Below are positions 26,899 through 35,617 of a DNA stretch of 64,000 nt, piece by piece; within the stretch, counting starts at the first letter, position 1; each line of letters starts with the position of its first letter. The notes beneath the pieces were generated by a model. That model was given only the letters and a program-made list of their open reading frames with translations, was not told where the DNA came from and did no database searches. Source of the stretch: Gemmatimonadaceae bacterium (GTDB taxonomy: Bacteria; Gemmatimonadota; Gemmatimonadetes; Gemmatimonadales; Gemmatimonadaceae). The DNA lies in the NCBI GenBank assembly GCA_036273715.1, contig DASUHB010000037.1, positions 1 through 64,000 of the forward strand. The letters are read 5' to 3'. A program made the position numbers and the translations under genes.

Positions 26899-28143
26899 GT
26901 GCCGCTGTACGAGGCGGTGCGTCTCGCGCTGGCGCAGATCCGTGTGCAGAAGCTGAAGAGCTTCTTCACGCTGTTAGGCGTGACCATCGGCGTGATGTTC
27001 CTCATCGCCGTCGTGTCGATCGTCCAGGGCATGTCGAACTACGTGACCAACGCGGTGGCCGGCAAGTTCCTGGGCGTGAACACGGCCACGCTGCGCAGCT
27101 TCCCCAATTTCCAGACCGGCAACGTCACCGAGGCGATGTGGCGCATGTGGATGCGCCGCCCGCCGATCACGATCGCCGACGCCTACGCCGTGCGCGACGC
27201 GCTCCCGCCGGGCGCCGGTTGGGCAATCGATGACATGCGCTGGGTCAACGCCGAGAGCAAATACACGAACGGCGGGCCGCAATTGCTGGCCCACGCAGCC
27301 ACGCCGCAGCTGTTCGCGATCAAGAACCTCAAGGTCACCGAAGGCCGCATCTACAACGAGGAGGAGGAGCAGTTAGGCCTCCCCGTCGCGGTGATCGGCA
27401 TCGAGGCGCAGCAGTATTACTTCCCGAACATCGACCCGATCGGGCGCGACATCAAAATCGGCGGGCTGCCGTTCCGCGTGATCGGCGTGCTCGACAAGCA
27501 GGGCACGGTGTTCGGGCAGCCGCTGGACCGCGTGGTGTATGCGCCGTTTCACTCGGCCATGCAGCGCTTCACCGGAGCGCGCGTCAACCTGGCCGGCGTG
27601 CTCGTGCAGGCGCCGTCGCCGGCGGCCATGGACGAGATCCAGGAGACGGTCACCGAAGTCATGCGCCAGCGGCACAAGCTGCATCCGTCGCAGGAGAACG
27701 ACTTCGTCGTGGAGACATCGGCGTCGGCGCTGAGCGCGTGGGACAAGATCCGGGGCTACCTGGTGGGCGCGGGCATCTTCCTGCCGGCGATCGGCCTCGT
27801 GGTGGGCGGCATCGTGATCATGAACATCATGCTCGTCGCGGTGGCCGAGCGGACGCGAGAGATCGGGATTCGCAAGTCGTTAGGCGCGCGGCGGCGCGAC
27901 GTGATGGCGCAGTTCCTGGCCGAGGCCACGACGCTCAGCATCGCCGGCGCGGCGATCGGCATCGGGCTGGGATTCGGGCTCTCCCAGATTCTGTCGTCCG
28001 CGTTCAACCTGCCGTCCGGCGTCGCGCCCTGGTCCATCGTCGTGGCGCTTGCGTTAGGCGGCGGCGTGGGCATCGGCGCCGGCATCTATCCGGCCAGCCG
28101 CGCCTCGCGGCTCGACCCGATCGTCGCGCTGCGGGCGGAGTGA
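26899..28143 (+). CDS. MacB-type ABC permease 1 of the export operon
   Basis: This encodes 414 residues from a GTG start. The architecture is the usual MacB/FtsX one: a first membrane helix (~20-42), a ~240-residue periplasmic core (VAVIGIEAQQYYF, FRVIGVLDKQG), then three helices with the NERTREIGIRKSLGARRRDVMAQF-like cytoplasmic coupling segment (here AERTREIGIRKSLGARRRDV), and the C-terminal RLDPIVALRAE. It is cotranscribed with the ATPase and the next permease, with four-base gaps, and probably heterodimerises with permease 2. Confidence 0.92.
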   Translation: MPLYEAVRLALAQIRVQKLKSFFTLLGVTIGVMFLIAVVSIVQGMSNYVTNAVAGKFLGVNTATLRSFPNFQTGNVTEAMWRMWMRRPPITIADAYAVRDALPPGAGWAIDDMRWVNAESKYTNGGPQLLAHAATPQLFAIKNLKVTEGRIYNEEEEQLGLPVAVIGIEAQQYYFPNIDPIGRDIKIGGLPFRVIGVLDKQGTVFGQPLDRVVYAPFHSAMQRFTGARVNLAGVLVQAPSPAAMDEIQETVTEVMRQRHKLHPSQENDFVVETSASALSAWDKIRGYLVGAGIFLPAIGLVVGGIVIMNIMLVAVAERTREIGIRKSLGARRRDVMAQFLAEATTLSIAGAAIGIGLGFGLSQILSSAFNLPSGVAPWSIVVALALGGGVGIGAGIYPASRASRLDPIVALRAE

Positions 28144-28147
28144 CGCC

Positions 28148-29407
28148 GTGAAGATCCTCGACCGGCTCAAGATGCTGTCCGAAGGCATCGCCATCGCGTT
28201 CGACTCCATTCGCGTCAACAAGGTGCGCGCCGCTCTGACCATCCTCGGCATCGCCGTCGGCGTGTTCGTGGTCACCGGCATGTCGGCCACCGTGCAGGGC
28301 ATCAATTCCGGCGTGTCGGCCAGTCTCGCGGCCGCAGGCCCAACGACGTTCTTCGTGACACGTTGGCCGGCTGCGATCAACTCGTGCAACGGCTCGGCCG
28401 ATAGCTGCCCGTGGCGTCACAACGAGCCGCTGAGCCTCGACGACGCGCACGTGATCCAGCGTCAGCCCGGCATCCAGAGCGTGATCGTGCACGTCGGCTC
28501 GTCGGCGCAGGTGAAGTACCGCGGCAACAACCTGCCCTCGGCACGGGTGGATGCCTACACGGCCGACTGGACGGAAGTGAACGGCGGCGACATGGTCGCG
28601 GGCCGCAATTTCACACAGGGCGAGAACACAGACGCATCGGCAGTGGTCGTGATGAACGTCGCCCTGCGCAAGCAGCTCTTCCCCGACCTGGAGAATGCGC
28701 AGGCGATCGGCAAGGAGATCATGATCGGCGCCAATCCGTTCCGGGTGATCGGCATCTGGGACCAGACGGGAAGCCTCTTCGATGACGCCGACGAGCCCAA
28801 GGCCACGGTGCCCTTCGAAGCCGCGTATCGGAAGCTGCGCTTCGGCATCCGCTGGCTGGATCTCACGGTCAAGCCGCGTGATGGCGTTCCGCAGGACGTT
28901 GCCATGGACCAGGCGATCGCGGCGCTGCGCATTCGCCGCCAGCTCAAGCCGGCCCAGGACAACACGTTCTTCGTGAGCACGCCGGAAAAGGTGATGGAGC
29001 TGTACAACGACATCGTCGGCAAGTTCTTCTCGTTCATGATCGGCCTGTCGGCCATCGGTCTCATGGTCGGCGGCGTCGGCGTGATCGCGATCATGATGAT
29101 CAGCGTCACCGAACGCACGCGCGAAATCGGCGTCCGGAAGGCGTTAGGCGCGACGCGCGGCACGATCCTCTGGCAGTTCCTGGTCGAGGCGGCCACGCTC
29201 ACCATGATCGGCGCCGTCGCCGGGTTGGTGGTCGGCGGCGCGCTCACGTACGTCATCCGCGCGAACACGTCGATCAAGGCGTCGATCCCGCCGCTGGCGA
29301 TCGTGCTGGCGTTGGCGGCGGCCGCGCTCACCGGGATCTTGTTCGGGCTGTTCCCGGCCTATCGCGCAGCCCGGCTCGATCCGGTCGAAGCACTCCGCTA
29401 CGAGTAG
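28148..29407 (+). CDS. MacB-type ABC permease 2 of the export operon
   Basis: This encodes 419 residues from a GTG start. It begins MKILDRLKMLSEGIAIAFDS and has the same order of one helix, a periplasmic core containing GPTTFFVTRWP and FRVIGIWDQTGS, and three C-terminal helices with TERTREIGVRKALGATRGTI and RLDPVEALRYE. The first periplasmic part carries two cysteines about ten residues apart (NSCNGSADSCPW) that could form a disulfide. Two different permeases following one ATPase gene suggest a heterodimeric MacB-like exporter. Confidence 0.92.
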   Translation: MKILDRLKMLSEGIAIAFDSIRVNKVRAALTILGIAVGVFVVTGMSATVQGINSGVSASLAAAGPTTFFVTRWPAAINSCNGSADSCPWRHNEPLSLDDAHVIQRQPGIQSVIVHVGSSAQVKYRGNNLPSARVDAYTADWTEVNGGDMVAGRNFTQGENTDASAVVVMNVALRKQLFPDLENAQAIGKEIMIGANPFRVIGIWDQTGSLFDDADEPKATVPFEAAYRKLRFGIRWLDLTVKPRDGVPQDVAMDQAIAALRIRRQLKPAQDNTFFVSTPEKVMELYNDIVGKFFSFMIGLSAIGLMVGGVGVIAIMMISVTERTREIGVRKALGATRGTILWQFLVEAATLTMIGAVAGLVVGGALTYVIRANTSIKASIPPLAIVLALAAAALTGILFGLFPAYRAARLDPVEALRYE

Positions 29408-29439
29408 GAGCGCCTGGCGACCGCCGCCCGGCAACGCGC

Positions 29440-30630
29440 ATGCGCGATCGTCGATTCCCGTTTCTGGCACTGATGGCCGAGGGCGCGACGAGCGCCATCG
29501 ACGCGCTGCAGGCGAGGACGCTCCGCACGACGCTCCTGCTCGTGATCGTAGCCGCGAACGTGTGCGCCGCGTTGGTCGCCGGCGCCGCGACGCGCGGCGC
29601 GGCCGTGCGCGCCCGGGATGACGCGGCCCGCGACGGCGCCCGCGGATTCGTGGTCTATCCGTGGCTCGCGGGCGGCGGCGCCCCGTTAGGCAACGAGGAC
29701 GCGCGCGCGGTTGGCGCCCTGCCCCAGGTCGCGGGCGCAGCGGCCCACCAGGCGGTGCGGCTGCCCGTGGGCGACGACGCGCACGCGGATATCGGGGCGA
29801 TTGTCGATGGCTACGACAGCGCCGGACCCGTGCTCGCCGACGCCGACCTGTTGCGCGGCCGCTGGTTCAGCGCCGATGAAAATGCGCGCGCGGCCCCCGT
29901 GGTGGCGCTCGGCGACCGCCTCGCTGCGCGCGTCGCGCACCCCGGCAGCCCGTTAGGCACGCGGATTTACCTCGCCCATCGCCGGTTCCGCGTCATCGGC
30001 GTGTACCACGACACGGCGCCCGGCTTTCATGCCGTTGTGCCGATCGAGACCGTGCGCCGTCTGCTCGGCGCCTCACCCGAGTGGACCGATATCGTCGTCC
30101 GTGCGCGCGATGGCGTCGCCGTCGACGACGCCGAGCGCGCGGTGGCTGCCCGGCTCGGAAGCGATCGGCGGTCCGGCAACGCGCCGCGCGTCGTCGTCGC
30201 CGGCGCCGATCGCCTGCGGGCCGGCGCCCGCATCGTCCCGTTCGTCTCGCGCATCACCACCCGCGAGCTCGCCGCCATTGGCCTGACGCTGGCCGGCCTC
30301 GCACTCGCCGCCGTCATGATGCGCAGCGTGCGCGACCGCACGCCCGAAATCGGCCTGCGTAAAGTGCTCGGCGCCACACGTGCCGCCATCCTGCTCGAGA
30401 CGGTAGCCGAGTCGACGACGCTCGCGACCATTGGCGGCGCCGCCGGGCTCGCCGCCGGACGCGTGATCGCGATGCTCCTCGCCGGCACGACGCCGATTCC
30501 CGCCGCGGTGAGCGCGGCCGCCGGGCTCACCGCCGTGTGCCTAACGATCGCCGGCGGCGCTGCCTTCGGCGCCCCGCCGGGACTCCGCGCCGCCCGGCTC
30601 GACGCCCTTCAGGCGCTGCGCGCCAGATAG
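29440..30630 (+). CDS. Divergent MacB/FtsX-like permease 3 of the export operon
   Basis: This encodes 396 residues, the last gene of the operon, 32 bases after permease 2. It keeps the overall plan: an N-terminal helix (~30-50), a reduced periplasmic core with FRVIGVYHDTAPGF, and three helices containing RDRTPEIGLRKVLGATRAAI and ending RLDALQALRAR. It is much richer in Ala and Arg than permeases 1 and 2, and its periplasmic part is shorter. It may be an accessory subunit or a decaying paralogue; the frame is intact. Confidence 0.8.
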   Translation: MRDRRFPFLALMAEGATSAIDALQARTLRTTLLLVIVAANVCAALVAGAATRGAAVRARDDAARDGARGFVVYPWLAGGGAPLGNEDARAVGALPQVAGAAAHQAVRLPVGDDAHADIGAIVDGYDSAGPVLADADLLRGRWFSADENARAAPVVALGDRLAARVAHPGSPLGTRIYLAHRRFRVIGVYHDTAPGFHAVVPIETVRRLLGASPEWTDIVVRARDGVAVDDAERAVAARLGSDRRSGNAPRVVVAGADRLRAGARIVPFVSRITTRELAAIGLTLAGLALAAVMMRSVRDRTPEIGLRKVLGATRAAILLETVAESTTLATIGGAAGLAAGRVIAMLLAGTTPIPAAVSAAAGLTAVCLTIAGGAAFGAPPGLRAARLDALQALRAR

Positions 30631-30690
30631 CCGGGCCCGAGTAGACCGCCGCGATTCCCGGCGACCGGCGAGCAGGCGCGCCGGCGAACA

Positions 30691-33408
30691 CTACTCGTTC
30701 CGGATCGCGATCACGGGATCCACGCGAGCCGCCCGGCGCGCCGGCACCGCGGCAGCAATGACGGCGACGACGCCGAGCGCGATCGCCACGCCGGCGAAGG
30801 TGAGCGGATCGTTAGGCCCGACCTCGTACCACATCGACCGGGCCAGACGCGCCAACGCGAACGCCGCGGCGAGGCCGATGACGACCCCGGCACACACCAT
30901 GGGTGCGGTTTCCCGGGCCACGAGGCGGCGCACATCCTTCGGCCGGGCGCCGAGCGCCAGTCGGATGCCGATCTCCCTCGTGCGTTGGGCCACCGCGTAC
31001 GACAGCACGCCGAACACGCCCGTGGCCGCGAGCAGCAGCGCAATGCTCGCGAAGGTTCCGAGCAAAATCGCGATGAGGCTGTCGCCGGCCATGGAGCGGC
31101 TCATCACTTCGTCCATGGTACTGACATTGGCGAGCGCGATGTTGGGATCCATGGCGTGCAGCTCGCGCCGGACGACGTCGAGTGCGTCTCTCGCTCCCCC
31201 GCGAGCGCGCACCGTCACGATTCCTTGATGCCAGGCGTTGTGCTGCGCGTACGGCACCCACACCAACGATCGGCTCGAATCGGCGGCGCCGTAATACTTG
31301 ACGTCGCGGACCACGCCGATGATCTCGCGCTCGACCCTTTCGTCGCGCGAGGACATGGCGCGCCGGCCGATCGGATTCTCCGTGCCGAACATCCGCTTGG
31401 CGAACGTCTGGTTGACGATCATCACCGGCGGCGCCGCGGTGTCGTCAGTCAGGCGAAAGTCGCGGCCCGTTACCAGCGGGAGGCCCAGGGCGGCGAAATA
31501 CCCCGGCGTGGCGACGTTCCAGTTGACCGACACCTCGTTGGCCGGCACCGGATCGCGTCCCTCGGCCACCATCTCGCGGCCCAGGTAGAATCCGCCTCCG
31601 CCTAACGGACTGGCGCTGGCGATGCCGGCCGCCTCGATGCCGGCCGCCGACGCCAGCCGCTCGCGGAGCTGGTACAAGAACCCCACCACTTTGTCCGGCG
31701 TGTCGTACTTGATGCCGGGCAGGGCGATCGATGCGGTGAGGACGTGCTGCCGGTCGAACCCGGGGTCGACGCGGCGCAGATGCTCGATGCTCCGCACCGC
31801 GAGCCCGGCGCCGACCAGCAGGATCACCGACAGCGCCAGTTCCGCCGTGACCAGGATCCGGCGTGTCCTGGCGCTGCCGCGGCCGGCACTGGTCCGCTCG
31901 CCGCTCTCACCCATCACGACGTGGCTCCGCTGCCGCACGGCGTGCAGCGCGGGCGCCAGCCCGAACAGCAGGGACACGCCGGCCGAAATCGCGACGGCAA
32001 AGCCCAGCGTCAACCGATCCAGCGATGCCGCTTCGATGCGCGGCACGTCGGGCGGCGCGATGGCCACGAGACCTTTGACCATCCAGATCGCAACGGCAAC
32101 GCCGAACAGACCGCCGGCCAACCCGAGCGCGCCGCTCTCGACGAGGCTCTGTCTCACGAGCCGCCAGCGGCTCGCGCCCAACGCCACGCGCACCGCGAGC
32201 TCGCGCTGGCGCGCCGCGGCACGTGCCAGCAGCAGGTTGGCCACGTTCACACAGCCGATGAGCAAGAGCAGCGACACGGCGCCCAACAGGAGCCACAAGG
32301 TGCGCGGCGTCGATGAGCCGAGAATCGCCTGGCTGATCGGGATCGGAACGGTCGTCACACCACCGCGGATATCCGGATGCTGGGCGGCCGCGCGCGCGGC
32401 GAGCGTCGCCATGACGGCGCGCGTGCTCCCGAGGGTCGCGCCCGGTGCGAGGCGCGCGACTGCCCCGAAGATGAAGTTGTCGCGTCGCTGCAGGTCGGGA
32501 CCGAGCTCCGACACGATGTGTAGCGGCATCCACAGATCGACGTCGATCGGCCATCGCGCGTCGCGCGGCAGCACGCCGACCACGGTCTGCTTGATCGCGT
32601 TGATCTCGACCGTGTGGCCGATGATATCGGGCCGCGCGCCGAACTGGCCGCGCCAGAGGCGATCGGAGATGACCACCGGATATCCCGCATCCGGCGCGTA
32701 GTCCGACGCGCGCAGCCCTCTGCCTAACTCTTGCCTGACGCCGAGCGCGGCGAAGAACTGCGGGCTCACCGCCGCGGCCGACACACGGATCGGCTCGCTG
32801 GGGCCGGTGAGATCCATGTCCTGCGGCCGGTACACGGCCACGGACGAGAAGACGTGCTGGTCGCGCCAGTCCATGAAGTCGGCGTAGGTGACGGACCAAA
32901 CTTCATCGGTGCCGATTTTGCGGGAGTCGGGCTCCACGACCCGTCCGGCATCGGGGAACGGCAGCGGCGCGAGGAGCACCGAGCGGACCACGCTGAAGAT
33001 CGCGGTCGTCGACCCGATGCCTAACGCAAGGGTGACGATGGCCGCCGCCGTGAACGCGACGCTCCGGCGCAGCGAGCGGACGGCCTGCGCGGCCTCGTGC
33101 AGGATGATCGACATCCGGTCCTCCGCGGACATCCGCGGTACGGGTGATGGGGCCACGCGCCTGGATCGGCGCGCGGCCACCGAGCGCCATCGTTCGATGA
33201 CCACCAACGACACGAGATCGAGCGCGCCGCGGAGCCACACGCGAAACGGCCGCTCGGCCGAGTCGCGCGCATCGATGAGGCGGTCGCGGTGGAACACGGC
33301 GATCGCGGCGCCATAGCGCGCGCGGAACTCGCGCGGCAGCAGCCGGATGAGCCAGCGCCACGCGCGCGGGACACGCACCGGCGTGCGCTCGTTCGGCGTG
33401 CGCGTCAC
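30691..33408 (-). CDS. ADOP-family permease paired with a PadR regulator
   Basis: This encodes 905 residues. A cytoplasmic N-terminal part (~1-95, with LLPREFRARYGAAIAVFHRDR) precedes the first helix of the duplicated MacB-like unit (TLALGIGSTTAIFSVVRSVLL). Two periplasmic cores follow, with eight membrane helices in total, ending RVDPVIAIRNE. The ATG overlaps the PadR stop in an ATGA, so the two are coupled. The N-terminal region is the permease-associated helical domain common to PadR-linked ADOP proteins. It converges with the export operon, separated by 60 bases. Confidence 0.9.
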   Translation of the reverse strand: MTRTPNERTPVRVPRAWRWLIRLLPREFRARYGAAIAVFHRDRLIDARDSAERPFRVWLRGALDLVSLVVIERWRSVAARRSRRVAPSPVPRMSAEDRMSIILHEAAQAVRSLRRSVAFTAAAIVTLALGIGSTTAIFSVVRSVLLAPLPFPDAGRVVEPDSRKIGTDEVWSVTYADFMDWRDQHVFSSVAVYRPQDMDLTGPSEPIRVSAAAVSPQFFAALGVRQELGRGLRASDYAPDAGYPVVISDRLWRGQFGARPDIIGHTVEINAIKQTVVGVLPRDARWPIDVDLWMPLHIVSELGPDLQRRDNFIFGAVARLAPGATLGSTRAVMATLAARAAAQHPDIRGGVTTVPIPISQAILGSSTPRTLWLLLGAVSLLLLIGCVNVANLLLARAAARQRELAVRVALGASRWRLVRQSLVESGALGLAGGLFGVAVAIWMVKGLVAIAPPDVPRIEAASLDRLTLGFAVAISAGVSLLFGLAPALHAVRQRSHVVMGESGERTSAGRGSARTRRILVTAELALSVILLVGAGLAVRSIEHLRRVDPGFDRQHVLTASIALPGIKYDTPDKVVGFLYQLRERLASAAGIEAAGIASASPLGGGGFYLGREMVAEGRDPVPANEVSVNWNVATPGYFAALGLPLVTGRDFRLTDDTAAPPVMIVNQTFAKRMFGTENPIGRRAMSSRDERVEREIIGVVRDVKYYGAADSSRSLVWVPYAQHNAWHQGIVTVRARGGARDALDVVRRELHAMDPNIALANVSTMDEVMSRSMAGDSLIAILLGTFASIALLLAATGVFGVLSYAVAQRTREIGIRLALGARPKDVRRLVARETAPMVCAGVVIGLAAAFALARLARSMWYEVGPNDPLTFAGVAIALGVVAVIAAAVPARRAARVDPVIAIRNE

Positions 33409-33776
33409 GCGCGCCCCGGCGCGATGATCTGCCGCGCGACGGCCAACCGCACCAGCGCTCGCAATCGCAGCATCTCGGCGGCCAGGACGCGATGGCCAAA
33501 CGGCGTCAATCGATGGTAGATGCGGCGTTCATCGCCTTCGGCCTCACGCTTTTCCGGCGCTTCTTCGATCAGCCCTTTCGATTCCAGACGGCGCATGTGG
33601 CGGTACAGGTTGCCCGCCTCGAGCTCGATCGTTCCGTTCGAGTGCGCGAGGATGTCTTGCCGGATGCCGTAGCCGTGCCGATCCCCCGCCGCGAGCATCG
33701 TGAGGATGAGCGTGTCGACGGACTTGAGCGGCAGGAGCGATTCGGGCTCGGGCCCAGCTTTGGGAGGCGGCGGCAT
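33405..33776 (-). CDS. PadR-family transcriptional regulator
   Basis: The start ATG at 33,776 (MPPPPKAGPEPESLL) gives 123 residues. The winged helix includes LKSVDTLILTMLAAGDRHGYGIRQDIL, IELEAGNLYRHMRRLESKGLIEE and RRIYHRLTPFGHRVL, the standard PadR pattern in which the tyrosine-containing helix reads DNA. It is translationally coupled to the ADOP permease behind it, which it presumably represses together with itself. A perfect inverted repeat lies just upstream of its start. Confidence 0.9.
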   Translation of the reverse strand: MPPPPKAGPEPESLLPLKSVDTLILTMLAAGDRHGYGIRQDILAHSNGTIELEAGNLYRHMRRLESKGLIEEAPEKREAEGDERRIYHRLTPFGHRVLAAEMLRLRALVRLAVARQIIAPGRA

Positions 33777-33790
33777 CGGGGGCTCTCTGG

Positions 33791-33809
33791 TATAGTCAAA
33801 ACGACTATA
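33791..33809. promoter_or_regulatory. Probable PadR operator over the padR-ADOP promoter
   Basis: TATAGTC-AAAAC-GACTATA is a perfect 7-base inverted repeat with a 5-base spacer, 15 bases upstream of the PadR start at 33,776. Read on the minus strand it includes TATACC/CTATAG hexamers that could serve as the -10, so bound protein would block transcription. Autoregulation is inferred from PadR practice. Confidence 0.6.
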
Positions 33810-33907
33810 GCACTTTGACACCCAGTCGGCCAGGATGGTTTGTACGGGGCGCCGCCGATCGAGGGCGGGGCGACGGCCCCGGCTGTTCAGCGCGCCCGCC
33901 GAACGCT

Positions 33908-33913
33908 ATGATA
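33908..33913 (+). promoter_or_regulatory. Possible -10 element upstream of the plug-like lipoprotein
   Basis: TATGAT at 33,908-33,913 lies about 60 bases before the lipoprotein start and has a TTCAGC hexamer about 15 bases upstream. The spacing is shorter than ideal, so this is a weak assignment. Confidence 0.35.
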
Positions 33914-33975
33914 GTAGCCGGCCGTGACTAACCCTGTTGGGCAAAGCCACGGCGCCCACCCTTTCTGGAGGTTCC

Positions 33976-34356
33976 ATGCGCGCTCGCGTCGTCGCCTGCT
34001 CCCTCGTACTCGCATTCTCGGCCTGCGCGACGGCCGGCGGCCCCCACACCGGTGGCGGCCGCGACTCCAACCTCATCACGGCCGCGGAGATCGAAAACTC
34101 CCACGAGACCGACGCCTACGATGCGGTCCGCAATCTTCGCCCGAACATGCTGGTCACCCACGGTCAAACGACGTTCAACAACTCCGATCCCGGCATCATC
34201 GTATTCGTGAACGGCTCCCAGTTCGGCACGGTGGAGTCGCTGCACCGCATCGCCGCCTCGGATGTCGACGAGATCCGTTTCTACTCGGCGGGCGAGGCGA
34301 GCATGCGGCACGGCACAGGCTACCCGGATGGCGTGATCGAAGTGAAAACGAAATAG
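33976..34356 (+). CDS. Small lipoprotein resembling an isolated TonB-receptor plug
   Basis: The start ATG at 33,976 follows TGGAGGTTCC, a strong ribosome-binding site. It encodes 126 residues with a lipobox (LAFSAC). The mature part contains YDAVRNLRPNML, IIVFVNGSQFGTVESLHRI, a DVDEIRFYSAGEAS block and a GVIEVKTK ending. This order matches the plug domain of TonB-dependent receptors (cargo name, 'I..IEV', 'NGVI.I.TK') but no barrel follows. It is therefore either a stand-alone plug-fold lipoprotein or a partner for another outer-membrane protein. Two permease genes follow on the same strand, 19 bases later. Confidence 0.65.
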   Translation: MRARVVACSLVLAFSACATAGGPHTGGGRDSNLITAAEIENSHETDAYDAVRNLRPNMLVTHGQTTFNNSDPGIIVFVNGSQFGTVESLHRIAASDVDEIRFYSAGEASMRHGTGYPDGVIEVKTK

Positions 34357-34375
34357 AAAACGTTATGTTGCATCG

Positions 34376-35617
34376 GTGAATCTCGCCGACGTCCTGCGCA
34401 CCGCGCTCGGGCAGATCCGGGCGAACAAGCTGCGGTCGTTCTTCACCTTGTTAGGCATCATCGTGTCCGTCGGCTTTCTCGTGGCCGTGGTCGCGATCAT
34501 TCAGGGGATGAACGCCTACGTCAAAGAGAATGTGGCCGACGCGATCGTCGGCGTGAACACGTTCCAGGTGCGCCGGATTCCGATCAAGATCGGCCTCTTC
34601 ACCGACGACGAGCTGCGCATCATCGAGCGGCGGCCCAAGATCACCATGGCCGACGCGGCGGTGGTGTCGCGCGCCGTGCCGGGCGCCGACGCCGTCGCGC
34701 TGCAGAGCGGCTTTCCGACGCCCGCGGCGCAACTGGTCTGGCACGGCCGCTCGCTCGACAACGTGTTCGTCTTCGGCGTCACCGCGCCGTACCAGACCGT
34801 CCAGGATTACCGCTTCACGAGCGGCAGCCCGATCACCGACGTCGATGTGCGCGAGCGGCGCCAGGTGATCGCCATCGGCGCCGACGTCGCCGAGAAGTTG
34901 TTCGGCGATGCCAACCCGGTTGGGCATAGCCTGCGCATCATGGGCGCGCGGTTCACGGTCATCGGCACGATCGCGCCGAAAGGCCGCGTGCTCGGCCAGT
35001 CATTCGACTCGTTCGTGATCATGCCGATCACGAGCTTCGAGCTCCTCTATGGCCGGCGCAACACGACCACCATTTCAGTCAAGATGCCGAACGCGGAGTC
35101 CATCCCGGCGGGCATGGCGGCGGCGGAGGAAGCGATGCGCATTGCGCACCACCTGCGCCCGGCCCAACCCGACGATTTCACTGTCGAGACGGCCGACGCG
35201 TTGGTGGACTTCTGGCGCAACCTGACGCGGGTGCTGTTCAGCGTCATCCCGGCCGTGGTTGCGATCGGCATCGTCGTGGGCGGCATCGTGATCATGAACA
35301 TCATGCTCATGGCGGTGAACGAGCGGACGCACGAGATCGGGATCCGCAAGTCCGTGGGCGCGCGGCAGCGGGACATCCGGCGGCAGTTCCTGGCCGAGGC
35401 CGTCGCCCTGGCCACATTAGGCGGGCTCTTCGGCGTCGCGTCGGGCTGGGGGCTCGCCTTCATCATCGCCAGCGCGTCGCCGCTGCCGGCGCGCGTCACC
35501 GGCTGGTCGGTGGCCGTCGCCATTGCGTTAGGCGCCGGCATCGGGGTGTTGTTCGGCGTCTACCCGGCCAGCCGCGCGGCGCGCCTCGACCCCATCAACG
35601 CGCTGCGGGCCGAATGA
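34376..35617 (+). CDS. MacB-type ABC permease (pair, first)
   Basis: This encodes 413 residues from a GTG start, MNLADVLRTALGQIRANKLR. One N-terminal helix is followed by a periplasmic core (RRIPIKIGLFTDDELR, FTVIGTIAPKGRVLGQS), three helices with NERTHEIGIRKSVGARQRDIRRQF, and a C-terminal RLDPINALRAE. It is closest to permease 1 of the 26.9-28.1 kb gene in order and motifs. It has no ATPase gene beside it. The stop overlaps the next start (ATGA). Confidence 0.92.
   Translation: MNLADVLRTALGQIRANKLRSFFTLLGIIVSVGFLVAVVAIIQGMNAYVKENVADAIVGVNTFQVRRIPIKIGLFTDDELRIIERRPKITMADAAVVSRAVPGADAVALQSGFPTPAAQLVWHGRSLDNVFVFGVTAPYQTVQDYRFTSGSPITDVDVRERRQVIAIGADVAEKLFGDANPVGHSLRIMGARFTVIGTIAPKGRVLGQSFDSFVIMPITSFELLYGRRNTTTISVKMPNAESIPAGMAAAEEAMRIAHHLRPAQPDDFTVETADALVDFWRNLTRVLFSVIPAVVAIGIVVGGIVIMNIMLMAVNERTHEIGIRKSVGARQRDIRRQFLAEAVALATLGGLFGVASGWGLAFIIASASPLPARVTGWSVAVAIALGAGIGVLFGVYPASRAARLDPINALRAE

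Noticed and set aside
29440-30630. Third permease as a pseudogene
   Set aside because: It is divergent and reduced, but the frame is intact and the coupling motif and C-terminal RLDALQALR are retained.
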